Below are positions 1 through 11,600 of a DNA stretch of 64,000 bases, piece by piece. Positions within the stretch are counted from its first letter, which is position 1; the number at the start of each line of letters is the position of its first letter. Below the pieces are notes generated by a model. That model did no database searches and had not been told where the DNA came from. It worked only from the letters and a program-made list of their open reading frames with translations. Location of the stretch: positions 11,958,944 to 12,022,943 of the forward strand of contig JAYGXS010000007.1 of the NCBI GenBank assembly GCA_036362985.1, in the 5' to 3' direction. This DNA comes from Ligula intestinalis (lineage: Eukaryota > Platyhelminthes > Cestoda > Diphyllobothriidea > Diphyllobothriidae). Made by a program: the position numbers and the translations under genes.

Positions 1-260
1 ACCCCTCAGTTTGTGATTGTTACGGCGGCCGGACCGCCCATGCCGTCACGATAGATGGCGGAGAAAACAGAACACCTGGGCCACATCCGAAATGAAGCCG
101 CCCCCGTTGGTTCGCACCCGCATTTATGTCGCCCACGCCATGCTCCGCTCAGTGGTGAGGAGCACCTACACAACGTGGGTGACGGTCGCAGAGGAGAAGG
201 TTCTAAAATGCCCACCTGTGCACCATATGCCAGGAATATTCTGGAAAGACGTGTAGACCC
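1..260. other. no gene seen; probable 5' flank of the mariner copy
   Basis: Only short overlapping open frames are present and none resembles a known protein. The stretch lies directly upstream of the transposase start at 261 and may be its 5' untranslated part. No kinesin N-terminal sequence was found here. Confidence 0.3.
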
Positions 261-1521
261 ATGCCACAGCTAAGCAATTTCCAGCGCGAGGTCATCGTCC
301 TATTCCGGAAAGAACATCCAACATGGGGGTTGCAGAAATGTCGGAACATTTTGCCTAAATTTTTTGGTGCCATTACAACTAACCAGTTTAGAGGTGTCGC
401 GGCTGCATTCAAACAAGGTGGATCACCTGTAGCAAAGGTGCGTAAACCTGGTAGTGGCTTTTCTTGCAGGCACGATTACCCAACAAGGCGAGCAGTCTTG
501 GAACTTGCCGTAACTCCACCAGATCATCACAGAAGACATTCAAGTCAACGTGAAATTTGTAAAGAACTGGGATTGTCAAAAGGGTAGGTGCACAGAACAA
601 TTGCAAAATCCAATTTAAAATGTTTTCGACGTATTCAATGCCATGTTTTAGCTGAAGCACACCAGCATCCTCGAAAGACAAAGTGTGATGCCATGCTTCA
701 GCGCTTCGGTGAAGGAGAAAACTGGAAAAAGTGTGGATCTCAGATGAATCATCATTCTGCTTGTCTGTACCACTGAATAGGCAAAATGAACGCATATATA
801 TCGTGCACTGGAAGTCAAAACTGATATTCCTGATGAAGATTTGCTGGTGGAGATAGACAAGCAGCAAAAATCTATCATGTGCTATGGTGCTGTTTTCTGG
901 CAAGGCAAAACAGACCTCTATTTTATTGAAGATGCTGCTGGGCAGGAAGATGTTGCACCGAGTCGGAGAACGAAAAAAACTGTAAATCAAGTTGTTTACA
1001 GAGAGGAGATGTGCCCGCAGATGTTTACAGATATTGATCAAGTAATGCAGGGAGAACCCTGGACGTGGCAGCAAGATGGTGCAAAGCCACACACTGCCAA
1101 TGACACTGTCGCCTGGCTCCGAGTTAACACTCCAGATTTCATCACACCCCAGCAATGGCCATCCAAGAGCCCTGAACTGAATTTAATGGACTTTTGCATT
1201 TGGAGTGTACTCTTACAGGAGGTTCAGAGACGAAGAATAGGAATCACTGGTATTGAGTCAATAAAACATGTGTTGATGGACACATGGAACAACATCCCTC
1301 TTGATGTCATTCGTTGAGCAGCTCAGAGCTGGATGGATCGCTTACGTCGCTGTTCTGTAGTTAATGGACAGCATTTTGAGCGGTATCTGTAACTTGTTAT
1401 TAGGTAACAGTTTGTTAATTACACAATAAAGTTGTTAGTTATAATTGTAATCAATAATTTTTATTTTTATAACAGTATAAACATTATCATAAATTTAGGG
1501 GTTTTTCGTGGGGCACCCTGT
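261..1521 (+). mobile_element. mariner/Tc1-type DNA transposon, inactivated
   Basis: This is a DDE transposase relic of the IS630-Tc1-mariner superfamily, which moves DNA by cut and paste at TA sites. The N-terminal part (261-587) reads FQREVIVLFRKEHPTW and then RREICKELGLSKG-like helix-turn-helix sequence, and it is cut by a TAG at 585-587. The first catalytic Asp is in VWISDES (codon 743-745), the second in QQDGA (1075-1077) and the third in SPELNLMDF (1189-1191). Thirty-seven residues lie between the last two, giving a DD37D spacing. The first and second Asp are in different frames, and a TGA at 1315 interrupts the C-terminus. The 3' end carries an AT-rich tail and a GGGGCACCCTGTA-like terminal repeat next to a TA. 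The 5' terminal repeat is not seen and may lie just before the window. Confidence 0.85.
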
Positions 1522-1834
1522 ATTTGCGGCGTCTTATTTAAGAACCAACAGCGTTTGTTCCCTATTGGCCCCTCTGCATGCAGCCATCATGGGATGTCCG
1601 CAGGATGAGAAGTCGTACCCTCAATGACGCGCGCACGTGCATGCGTCCATTCTTGGCCTCTGTTATGCGTGACCTCACAACCTGACCGGTGACCGTTCTT
1701 GCGTCCTCGGGTGTCTGCCTTTGAATATGGCTCTCCTTGCCCGCTCTGCATGCACCGGTAGCCTGGTTGATTCCTTTGTTCTCGTGCTCTCATGACGGCC
1801 CGAGGTATGACCAGCGTGCTAGGTCCTCCTAACA
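1522..1834. other. intronic or upstream spacer, nothing recognised
   Basis: I see no coding similarity, tRNA-like box or repeat copy here. The stretch lies between the mariner end and the first SINE, upstream of the first visible KIF6 exon. Confidence 0.3.
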
Positions 1835-1995
1835 ACTAGAATGGTTATTTCGGGCTAATCAGCCATCGTCAGCTAGTCATACCCACACCCGGGTGGTGTC
1901 ACATCCGAGCCTCGATCTCGTGACCTCTCTGATCAGAGTCAAATTTCTTCACCATTGAGCTCCGGGCTCGCTATATTGCCGGCATAAGATCGGGC
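1835..1995 (-). repeat. tRNA-derived SINE with hammerhead ribozyme (copy 1)
   Basis: On the minus strand a tRNA-like head (AGCTCAATGG A-box region, then a TTCGA-like B-box relic) is followed by a body ending in a hammerhead core at 1835-1877. The core has CUGACGA (1872-1866), a 4-bp stem II GGCU/AGCC, GAAA (1851-1848) and an AUU cleavage site after 1840. Stem I is a perfect 5 bp, ACUAG/CUAGU. All invariant core positions are kept; position 7 is C, which hammerheads tolerate. It lies head-to-head with the copy that starts at 1996. Confidence 0.75.
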
Positions 1996-2160
1996 TATAC
2001 AGTAGCTCGTAGCTCAATGGTAAGGGCATTTGACTCCGATCAGAGAGGTCGCGCGTTCGAGACTCGGATATGACACCACCTGGGTCTGGGTATGACAAGC
2101 TGACGATGACGAATAAGCCAGTAATGGCCATACTAGTCTCCATTGTCTTGTTTGGTAATG
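1996..2160 (+). repeat. tRNA-derived SINE with hammerhead (copy 2)
   Basis: The head reads CGTAGCTCAATGGTAAGG, then a B-box-like GCGTTCGAGAC. The body holds CUGACGA at 2100-2106, GUAA in place of GAAA (A13 changed to U at 2122), a perfect stem III AUGG/CCAU, and a UA cleavage site before CUAGU. Stem I has four of five pairs. It shares the CUAG version of stem I with copy 1, so the two belong to the same subfamily and form an inverted pair. Confidence 0.75.
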
Positions 2161-2165
2161 TCCTT

Positions 2166-2170
<5 letters not shown>

Positions 2171-2203
<33 letters not shown>
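2171..2203. repeat. (TA)n microsatellite at the SINE tail
   Basis: An uninterrupted run of about 16 TA dinucleotides follows the 3' end of the SINE. A simple-repeat tail at this position is normal for SINEs. Confidence 0.9.
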
Positions 2204-2209
<6 letters not shown>

Positions 2210-2454
2210 GATTACATATATTACTATAATATCGGATGACACTCGATCGGGTTGCATCCCAATTTTTACATCAAAACTGGATCAACTACAATACTCCTAG
2301 CCTGGCCTTCAGGGCTACACGGAAAAAGGCAGTTCATATCGCCATAAGGCGCAGTTGCCGAACAGCACTCCAAAGTGATGTTATTTTTTAAATTTTACTG
2401 CAACGCCTATCCTTGTTTCGGTGCCCTGTAGGTTTCATCTGATTTTTGTTTCAG

Positions 2455-2602
2455 TGCCTTGGCCGGATACAACGGCACCATCTTCGCTTACGGTCAGTCT
2501 GGCAGTGGAAAGACCTACACAATGACCGGAGGCTCCGAACTCTTCACCAATCGAGGTCTGATCCCTCGCGCGATTACCTACCTGTTTGATAAATTCGCGG
2601 AG
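2455..2602 (+). CDS. KIF6: KIF6 exon 1 of those visible: P-loop
   Basis: Acceptor TTTGTTTCAG ends at 2454 and donor GTATGT begins at 2603. One base completes a codon from an upstream exon, then 49 codons read [20 protein letters not shown] and on to [16 protein letters not shown] is the ATP-binding P-loop. The apparent open frame continues past 2602 only into intron sequence. Confidence 0.93.
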
Positions 2603-5600
2603 GTATGTCCCGCAGACGGAAGTGTGGTGGCGAAGGGGGGAAGACTCCTCAGTGCTTACCGATTGGCTGTTTTTTTTTGCAGGATCCAAATGCTCAATAC
2701 GTGCTGAAGATATCCTACCTGGAGTTGTACAATGATGTTGGCTACGATCTTATTGGAAGCGGCAAACGCGCCGTCTCTGTGATCGACGACCTACCGTGCG
2801 TGAGAATTATGTTTGCATTACATGTCTCTTATCCCGACTTTTGATTTAAAGCTTAATTGCAAAAATGCATATTGAACAACGAAAAGGAGCTTATTTGCAT
2901 ACTTGCTTGTGATAGGTAAGTTCATGTCCGAAGACATAGACAGATAACAATACACTCTACTTAACTATCATAAGTAGCATGTACATAAGTGATTTCAATA
3001 TGCCTTTGTTGCACTAAGTCGGCGTTTGTGGCCGATGTACGAATAGGTTGATGCGTGTCAAGTTTGTCCTCAAATGAATCCACAGATGAGGAGAGAACAA
3101 CACCCGCCGACAAAGTGCTCCACTCTGCGGCTACTTCCAGGGTAGTTTGATTGATATACGCACGTTTTCTGTAGAAGCTGAGTCTTGAGCACCCATTCTG
3201 GCCTCCTTCAGAATACATCGTTGGTTTGACTTCTGTCTCTCCCCCCATCCTAAGCCCGTTTCTTTTGCCTCTTAGACGAATTCTTGTATACGAAGATGGT
3301 GCCACACGGATGGTTCATCTTAAGAACCTCAATCTGCACTGCGCCAGTACGGCTGAGGATGCAATGGCTCTTCTGTTTCTAGGGGACACCAATCGCGTGA
3401 TTGCCGAGGTAGGTTCTTTGCATCCGTATTATGGCTTCTTTTACGCCCGATATACCATGTAGCTCTTTCAATGCTTATGTTCAAATAGCACTGTGAACCT
3501 TCTTCGATCAAAACTCCCCTAGAGTCTTAACCTTCTTCGGTCAGGTGAACTACATTGTCTCATACCCATAAACTGATAATCAACTGTAGTCGGTGTTACA
3601 GTGACCATCATAGTATTCGCCTCGACTAAGATTCAGATCGCATGTCCTACGAACCAGAAATTTAGTAAGGCTGATTCATGATGACTGATGGATCAGAAAT
3701 GCAGACACCAGCCTGCTTCATACGTCAGTATTAGTCGTACTACGAAATCGTGCGAGGGCTGTAGGTTGAGTGTCAAAATGCAAAGAGATGAGTATGGCAA
3801 AAATATATGTGAGAATGTATACGTAATATGATGATATATTGTATAAAGTATAATCATGGAGTATGGTTAGGGACAAGAGACACCGGTATGGCTATTTGTA
3901 ACTTATTATCTGTCGGGAATCAGCCTTATACAAACGCAGATTTCGCCATACTTTTATGTTATATATATATATAACTGAACGCGGGCTCGAGTCTCCAAGG
4001 TCACAAATGTGGTATTATGTACGGTTTTATGGTAACGGTTGATGAACTAGGCATTTTCATTCTAGTGTCCCCTGTCATGTTGGGTTCAGTGACCCCCTGA
4101 TGAAGACGAAAAAGAAAGGTAGACGAATTTACGCCCTGAAATACAGTTGAACTGGCGTTTCGGAAACTCCCTCGTTTCCATCATGAGGTAAGTGCGCTGG
4201 TTCTTTCTGCTGGACTCGACTGCTTCAACCATGCTCTATCCCGGGAAGGACATGTGGCCTGTCCGGTAGCTGCATATTATTGCAGACTCCCTCCGATCAG
4301 CAAGGCCGTAGCCTGTTGCTGGCGTTGGGGGTAGAGAGTGAGGTCCACCCTCAGCGCATATTTTTTATCCTATAAACAATCTGCTGTGCTTGAAGCTATT
4401 GCAGTGCGTTAAAAGCCGTGGCTTGGAGGGTTGCCAACTAACGTGGACACCACAGTCGGCCCGGTCTGTTTCGTTGTGTGGAGTGTCCTACTGCGGGCTG
4501 GGCTGCAATGGCTCCTTCTGGCGATCCCAGGTGAGAGCCTACCTAGCGAGGTGTGCTGTTGGCACGCATGTTGTGTGTTGGTCGCGCTAGCTGCCTGCGC
4601 CCTCTCCCATCGCCGGTCTTCTCGACTCTTTCTTGCTATCGGATTCAGGCGTGGCAGTGGTGAGAGAGCAAGGTAGATTTTCCACATGTTTTATTTCAAT
4701 ATAATCTCGCGGGAGGCACCGCGATGCTTCAGCCTGCTGAAGCTCGCGGTGGACATTGTGGAAAGCGACAGTGGAACTGTCGAAGTGCTGACCTCTCCGC
4801 GACTGTTTGTTGGTTGACTCACGTGGTATTTGCTCCCTTTGCGGCTGTCGTAATTGTTTTCTAGTCATCGTGGGCACTAGCCTGCCCCTCGTTAGCCAGA
4901 AGTTCGTTGCTGGTCGCGTACGTCGAGTTGGGCCTGATGAGATCGACGATGACGTTGTGCACCACGCTAGTCGCATGACCTCTGGTCGGGTTTCTTCCTC
5001 GTTCCCGTGAGCGTCGATTGCCGACCATATCTGAGTTTGTTAAACACTCCCATTGACATTTTCCAAAGTGACTTGAGCCTTCTTCGTAGCGCCTGGTAGG
5101 CGGGATGCAGGTTTTCGAGTCAGTTGACTGTGCCAGATGAGGACCAAAATTCCAAGCTCCGTCTGCCCATCTTATCATTGGTTTCTGAATGAATGAAACA
5201 ATTCGCGTTCCAGCTATGTATCTGCATGGATAAGAAAGAAGACTTCTCGACTTGTGCGTTACTCGACATGTCTTCTTTCTTATCATTAGTTTGGCTGATC
5301 ATCCGCGCTTTCTCAAATGCGAAACTGCGATTCTGCTATTGTACGTGACCATTGAGCATAAGATGTTTATTTATGTGTTTTATTGCAGACTGATAATCAT
5401 GTAATCATAATATTTTGCTAAGTTGACCAAAATACCTCACAATGCATATATGCGTAGAATCAAGTGCCTTTAAAGTTACGTTTTGATCTTAAACTGCCTG
5501 CTGTTCAACTGTTCTTGCTTACAGACACCCCTGAATCCTTGCTCCACGAGATCACATTGCATCTTCACTTTACACATCAGCGCCAAGTCTTCCGACTCCT

Positions 5601-8600
5601 TTAGCACGCGTATCTCTAAGCTGCACCTCGTCGATTTGGCAGGGTAAGTTATAGTGCCCCCCTGGGATATCTGTTCTTCCTTGACTAGCTGCGCTTACTG
5701 GAGTACCATACCCGCTCGAAATAACTTATCGTACGCAGATTTTGCCCTCTCATACAGTATGGGCTAAAAATCGTGTAACTCTAATAACTTTGTAAAATTT
5801 TGATCCTCATTTGCATACCGGTGCGAACACATTTACGAAATCTTAGAAATAATACTTAACAGCATTACACAAATTTAGTACTAAAAGAAATATAAGAAGG
5901 AGTAAGTATTTGTGATGAAAAAATAAAAATTTCCCGATAATACTCAAGTTCCGGAGATGAAAAATAGCTATAAATTAGATCGATCAGAAATTAATTTCGC
6001 TCGAGATTAAAAACCTGAACTTTCTAAACCGGTATATCAACCAGAAAGCAGATAGGGAAAGCGGGGGACCCACTGATGAGCCATACCCCTAGCAGCTGAG
6101 TCAAGCAGCGGCATACTACCGGCGAAACATGTGTCTGGGCCTTTTAGCAAGTACCTAGCCTGTTAGTATGGTAAGTTACAACGCCAATTTATACTACTTA
6201 AGACTGTCCTGCGGCAGCAGGTGTATATTTCATTGGGGTTGATGGGTTTCAGCACAAATATACACTTGCAATTTCGGTCTACGCCTATAGACCTTATATA
6301 TACTGATACATACCGCGATCAGCAATTAATTTCTCCGGAGATTAAAAAGTTGAACTTTCTAAACCGGTATATCAACCAGAAAGCAGATAGAGAAAACGGG
6401 GGACCCACTGATGAGCCGGACCCCTCGCAGCTGTGTCAAGCCGCGGCAGACTACCGGCGAAACACGTGTCTGGGCCTTTTAGCATGTAACTAGCCTGTTA
6501 GTATGGTAAGTTACAACGTCAATTTATACTACTGAGGACTGTCTGAAGGCAGCATGTGTATATTTCACAGGGGTTGACGGGTTTCAACACAACTATACAC
6601 TTACAATTTCGGTCTATGCCTATAGACCTTATATATACTGATATATACCGCGATCAGAAATTAAGTTCTCCGGAGATTAAAAAGCTGAACTTTCAAAACC
6701 GGTATATCAACCGGAAAGCAGATAGGGAAAGCTGGGGTAACCGACTGATGAGCCGGACCCCTCGCAGCTGTGTCAAGCCGCGGCAGAATACCGGCGAAAC
6801 ACGTGTCTGGGCCTTTCAGCGAGTACCTAGGCTGTTAGTATGGTAAGTTAGAACGTCAATAATTTCCTGCGTTTTCATTGTCTTACTGCGTTAATCCATC
6901 ATTTTATCTTCTGTTCGACCTTTGCATGAAAATTTTTTGAAATAAGGTCTGCATAAAAAAAATTTATCGAAAGAAAGTATTTTTGGATATTAGTTCTTAC
7001 GAAGATGTCCGTGTTGAGCATATTTAGAAATGCCTCGAAACAGCAAACCAAACTGTCGAGCATAAAGAACGTCCGGGAGACAATTCGGATATTTTTATTT
7101 TTAAGATTACGAAACGTTCTATTATAGGTTACCCGTTTAAGATGTGCTTTGATTGGATATTCATCTGTCGAATTTCTGTGTATGTTACCTTTTTCCAAGG
7201 TAATTTTAATTTACCCGTAAATAAACTATTCATTTTGACGGGAGATTAAAGAACTTACTTTCCGCTTTATAGTGGATTATTTTCCGCCATAGTTAATTAC
7301 TTCCAGGATTTGAATACACTTGCAAATGTAAAAAAAGGTTGGCCATATATGGCCATTTTTGAAATATTTATTATTCTTCTGTCTATTCCGTTTGTAAATA
7401 ACGCATAAACGGAACGTATAGTTTACAAAAAGTATATTTCTGCATGACTTAAATTTAATAAGGTCTGTTTCACATTACCTCCACGGTAACATACAGTTCT
7501 GCGAGTGCTGCAAGCAAATTTCCTAAATTTGTAAATGTTTGATTATTTGTCCCATACCAGCGGGAACGCATTTACGAAAACTTATAAATAATAATGAGCA
7601 ACATTAGGCATATTAAGTACTTAAAAGAACTATAAGAAGCATTAAGTGTTTGTTAAGAAAAATAAAATTTTATTGATAATTCTCAGCTTGTGGAGACGTC
7701 AAAGTAGCTATAAATTAGAACAATAAATTTAAAAAGTTTGTTAGGTAGAAAACGTAAAGCAACCACTTTCTTTATGCAAAAAGAACTTGCCTTTAGTCAA
7801 AATATTTTGTATATTTGAGAATGATTACGCACGTAGTTATTGAATATCGTTGAATAAATTCTCTCTTCATTTCGTAAATTTTCGCTGTATTAATTGATGA
7901 GTTTACTAATTGTCAGTTTGTTCGACGTTTACATCAAACCCTTAAAAATAAGATATAACTCAACAGCATTTACCGAAAAAACGAGCTTTTGGACATTATT
8001 TCCTATGCAGATGGCTATGTTGGCCAAATTTGGAAATGCTTCAAAACAGCAAACCCCATTTCTGCTAGAAACTACGCATATCGTTATTCCTAAGATTAAT
8101 AAAAAAGGTTCCATTATAGGTTACCTCTTTAAAAAGTGCTTTTATTGGATATTAACTGACGAACCTCTGCGAATATTAACTTATTCCAAGGTTCTGTCAC
8201 AGTGAAATTGAAGACTTTTGACAATTTCCTTAATTTACCTGAAAAAACGATTAAATTTGATGGGAGATGAAAGAACATATTCTTCTCTTTACAACGGATT
8301 ACTTTCCGCTAAAGGGGCTTAATTCCACGATCTGCAAAAAGCGTGCGAGTGCAAAAAAATCAGGCCACACATATGACCATTTTTCTTCTGTCTTTTCCGT
8401 TTCTAAATAACGCTTGTTCGGAACCTTGTGTTTACACAAAAGTATGTTTTTACCTGACTTGCATATAAGAAGGCCTTCTTTAATTCCCACTTCGCGGTAA
8501 CATGTATGGCAAAGTTCGGTTATGTGCAACATCAGAGGTGTGGTTTAAAAAAAACGCGTTGAAACCGTATGTTACTGTATTGTGTGCAATAAAACTTCAC

Positions 8601-11600
8601 AGAATAGCTTAATACAATTTTGTAAACTTCTATCGGTGCTTGTTTCTGAAAATAAATGCGATTCTTTAAACTTCACGTTGTAACTTTTGATCAACTTCGT
8701 GTAAAATTTTCCAGTACTGGAAGGGATTATTATTCCACCTTTTTTTACTAATTATAGAATTCTTCCACAGGACAATGTATATTAGAAGAAAATTTCGTCC
8801 TGTCTTTCCTTAGAGCATATGAAATTCCTTTTATATAAACATACTCACGAGTTAGCCAAAATGAGAGCCTATTTCCCCCAATAACTTTAAATAAGAGGGC
8901 AATTTTCAAAATTAAAGGCCTTATTATTTTTAAATCCACTCAGTTGATCACAATAACCTGTCCAGATAAACGCTAAACTACCAAGTTTAATTTCGTCCTG
9001 AAATTTGTTTGCGGGATTCGCAGAACTGTATATGGACACTTTTCTTTTCCGTCATGTACGCGATGCGCTAAAAAAATACGACAAAAACGTTTTTGCTACT
9101 GCATTTTGTTCAAATACCTGCACAGGTTAGCTAAACATAATTTTTTAAACAAATCATTCCTTGTTGAACTGATCTGATGAAGGCTTTCTGAAAACAATTG
9201 TTTGCCAAATTGACTCTTCAAGCTTCAATACTAACTTACATTCCACTACGACTTTGCACGAGTTGGGTAACCTACTGTAAGTTATTCTTATCTAAGTTTC
9301 CTAAAAAGCCAATGGAGATTACAGCAGTTTAAATTTTTGTAGAATCCATAATAGCAAGGTCATTTTGCAACGCGCTACATGGAAACAGCCTATTTACGGC
9401 GTGAAAAACCCAATCTCTGTAAGCAGTTAGATCATGCGGCAAATTTCCAATTGCCCTGGTAATCACATGCCTACCTTAAATCAACCTTCAGCTATTTTTA
9501 ATTCCCGTACCTACATTTCCCTCCCCAATTTTAGGGCCACATCATTATTGACCATTTGACGCGTTAAAAAGGCCCTTGCCGTGATTTTTTTCTGTGAAAA
9601 GTCAATCTGCTGTATGTTCACCAATGGTTTTCTAATTCACGCAAAGACAGGCAACAATTGAAGCGCTGTCCCGAAATTTAAATTTTACAAGCAAATCCTG
9701 CTGCGTACGCCTGCTCTATAAATTCCTACCTGGGAAACAGTGCTTTCAACACTGCTTTTCTTTCTTCCTGCTTAGCTCTATTTCACGATATTCAATAAAT
9801 AGTTATCTACTAATGGTAATATGTAAAAAATACTTGGAATAAAGAAAATTTCTTTTTGTATAAAGAAAGTGTTTGCTTTAAGTTTTCAACTTAAGAAAAT
9901 ATTTCAACTTATTGTTCTTATTTATAGCTATTTTAACGTCTCCAGAACCTGTGGATTATCGACAAAAATGAAATTTTTTTAACAAATGCTTAGTTCTTCT
10001 TTTAGTTCTTTTAAGTACTCAATATGCCTAATGGTGCTTATTATTATTTCTAAGTTTTCGTAAATCTGATTACGCCGGTATGGGAGTAATAATCAAACTC
10101 TTACAAACTTAGGCATGTTGCCTGCTGCACTCGCGATGCTGTATAAATATACTTCGCAAAGCCCATTGGATTGGTGTTCTGACATTCCTGAGTGAATAAA
10201 TACCCGGTCTGCAGTGACAGCAAATGGCAGGTGACGAGGCATTCATGAAATACGGTTTTATGAAGTCCTTATAATTCATCTGGTAGACCCCAGTGGTGGA
10301 CTATCCGCGCCACCCCTGAGTGCATTTGTTTGTGTTGTCCGACCAGCTGGTGTTCAGGGTTAAGCTTGGCTGGTTTTAGGCAAATAAACCCAAAACAGTT
10401 CTGAAACAGGTTACCCCCAACGCCCTACATTGAAACAGCCTTTATACAGCGGGAGAAACCCGACCTATGTTAGCAGTTAGATCTGAAATTGCCCTGGTAA
10501 TAGCAGGCTTACATCTAATTAACTTTTAGTTTCTTGTTAAGTCCCGTCCATATTTTTTCTTCCCAAGTTTGAGGGTGGCATCATTGTTGATTATTCACCT
10601 CGTTGAAAAATGATTCTGTGAAAATTTAAACTGCTGTGTGTTCTACATTCTTTATGTGATTCATGCAAAGATGGACAGACAACAATTGAAGCGCTGTCTC
10701 GCAATTAAAATTATACAAGCATATCCTGCTGTGCAGGCCTGTTCTATGAATTCCTACCTGAGGAACAGTGCTTTCAACAATGCTTTCTCTCCTTCCTGCT
10801 CAGCTCCGAACGGGTCTACAAGACGGGTCTGTCGGGGACACTACTGAACGAAGCGAAATGCATCAACCTCTCGCTGCACTACCTAGAACAGGTGATTACC
10901 GCGCTCAGTGAGAACAATCGCACCCACGTGCCCTATCGTAACAGCATGCTGACGATGATACTACGCGACAGCCTGGGAGGCAATTGTATGACCTCCATGA
11001 TCGCTACAGTCAGCATGGATGCACGCGACAAAGACGTAAGCATATTGCAGGTGTTACGGCTATTGAGATTTAACCCTTACGGCTGCGATTTTCCAAACCC
11101 ATGGCGCCCCTAGGTGAGGTGACAGAAGGCGGTGGGAGGAGGCCTGATTGTTAGGAATAGTGTATTCTGCACAAGAGAATAGGAGAAGGCGTTTTGTGAC
11201 TCTCGGATGACCGCAGTCCGGCTGCCAGGGCGTCAATTTTTCAGAAAGACGAGGGCATCAGGAATCGTCGCAGTGTCGGTTCATGCTTTGTTACGGCGGC
11301 CAATCACGCGGCTGATGTCTAGACTAGCGTGGGTGCGCGACCTTCAGATGGACTCACGCGGCTTTGCAGGCTAAAGGCGCCGTGCATCAGCGGCTGATCT
11401 TGGGTTTCAAGTAGCTGCAAGAGGCCACTACAACCACGCCGACGTTGTAACAGTGAATTTTGTACTATAGAACTGCACTGGCCGGTTAATTAATGGTGAC
11501 TGCGTCTTATACACTACGGCCTAAAATTCGTCTGCCATGCCGAAATAGGCGATAAAATTATATCCTTTCACTAATCGGCATTGAGAAAGGCTGGAATACT

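Noticed and set aside
409..1155. 248-codon minus-strand open frame
   Set aside because: It is the antisense shadow of the mariner transposase on the plus strand.
1..2454. KIF6 N-terminal exons inside the window
   Set aside because: I searched both the mariner region and the SINE region for the start of the kinesin motor and found nothing; these exons must lie upstream.
2796..2799. alternative KIF6 donor GTGAGA at 2800
   Set aside because: It would put exon 3 out of frame, while the donor at 2796 restores the conserved reading.
2605..2844. open frame extending KIF6 exon 2 both ways
   Set aside because: The ends are intronic; only 2683-2795 matches kinesin and keeps splice phase.
4098..4116. 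CTGATGA followed closely by GAAA, hammerhead-like
   Set aside because: Only four bases separate the two boxes, so no stem II can form.
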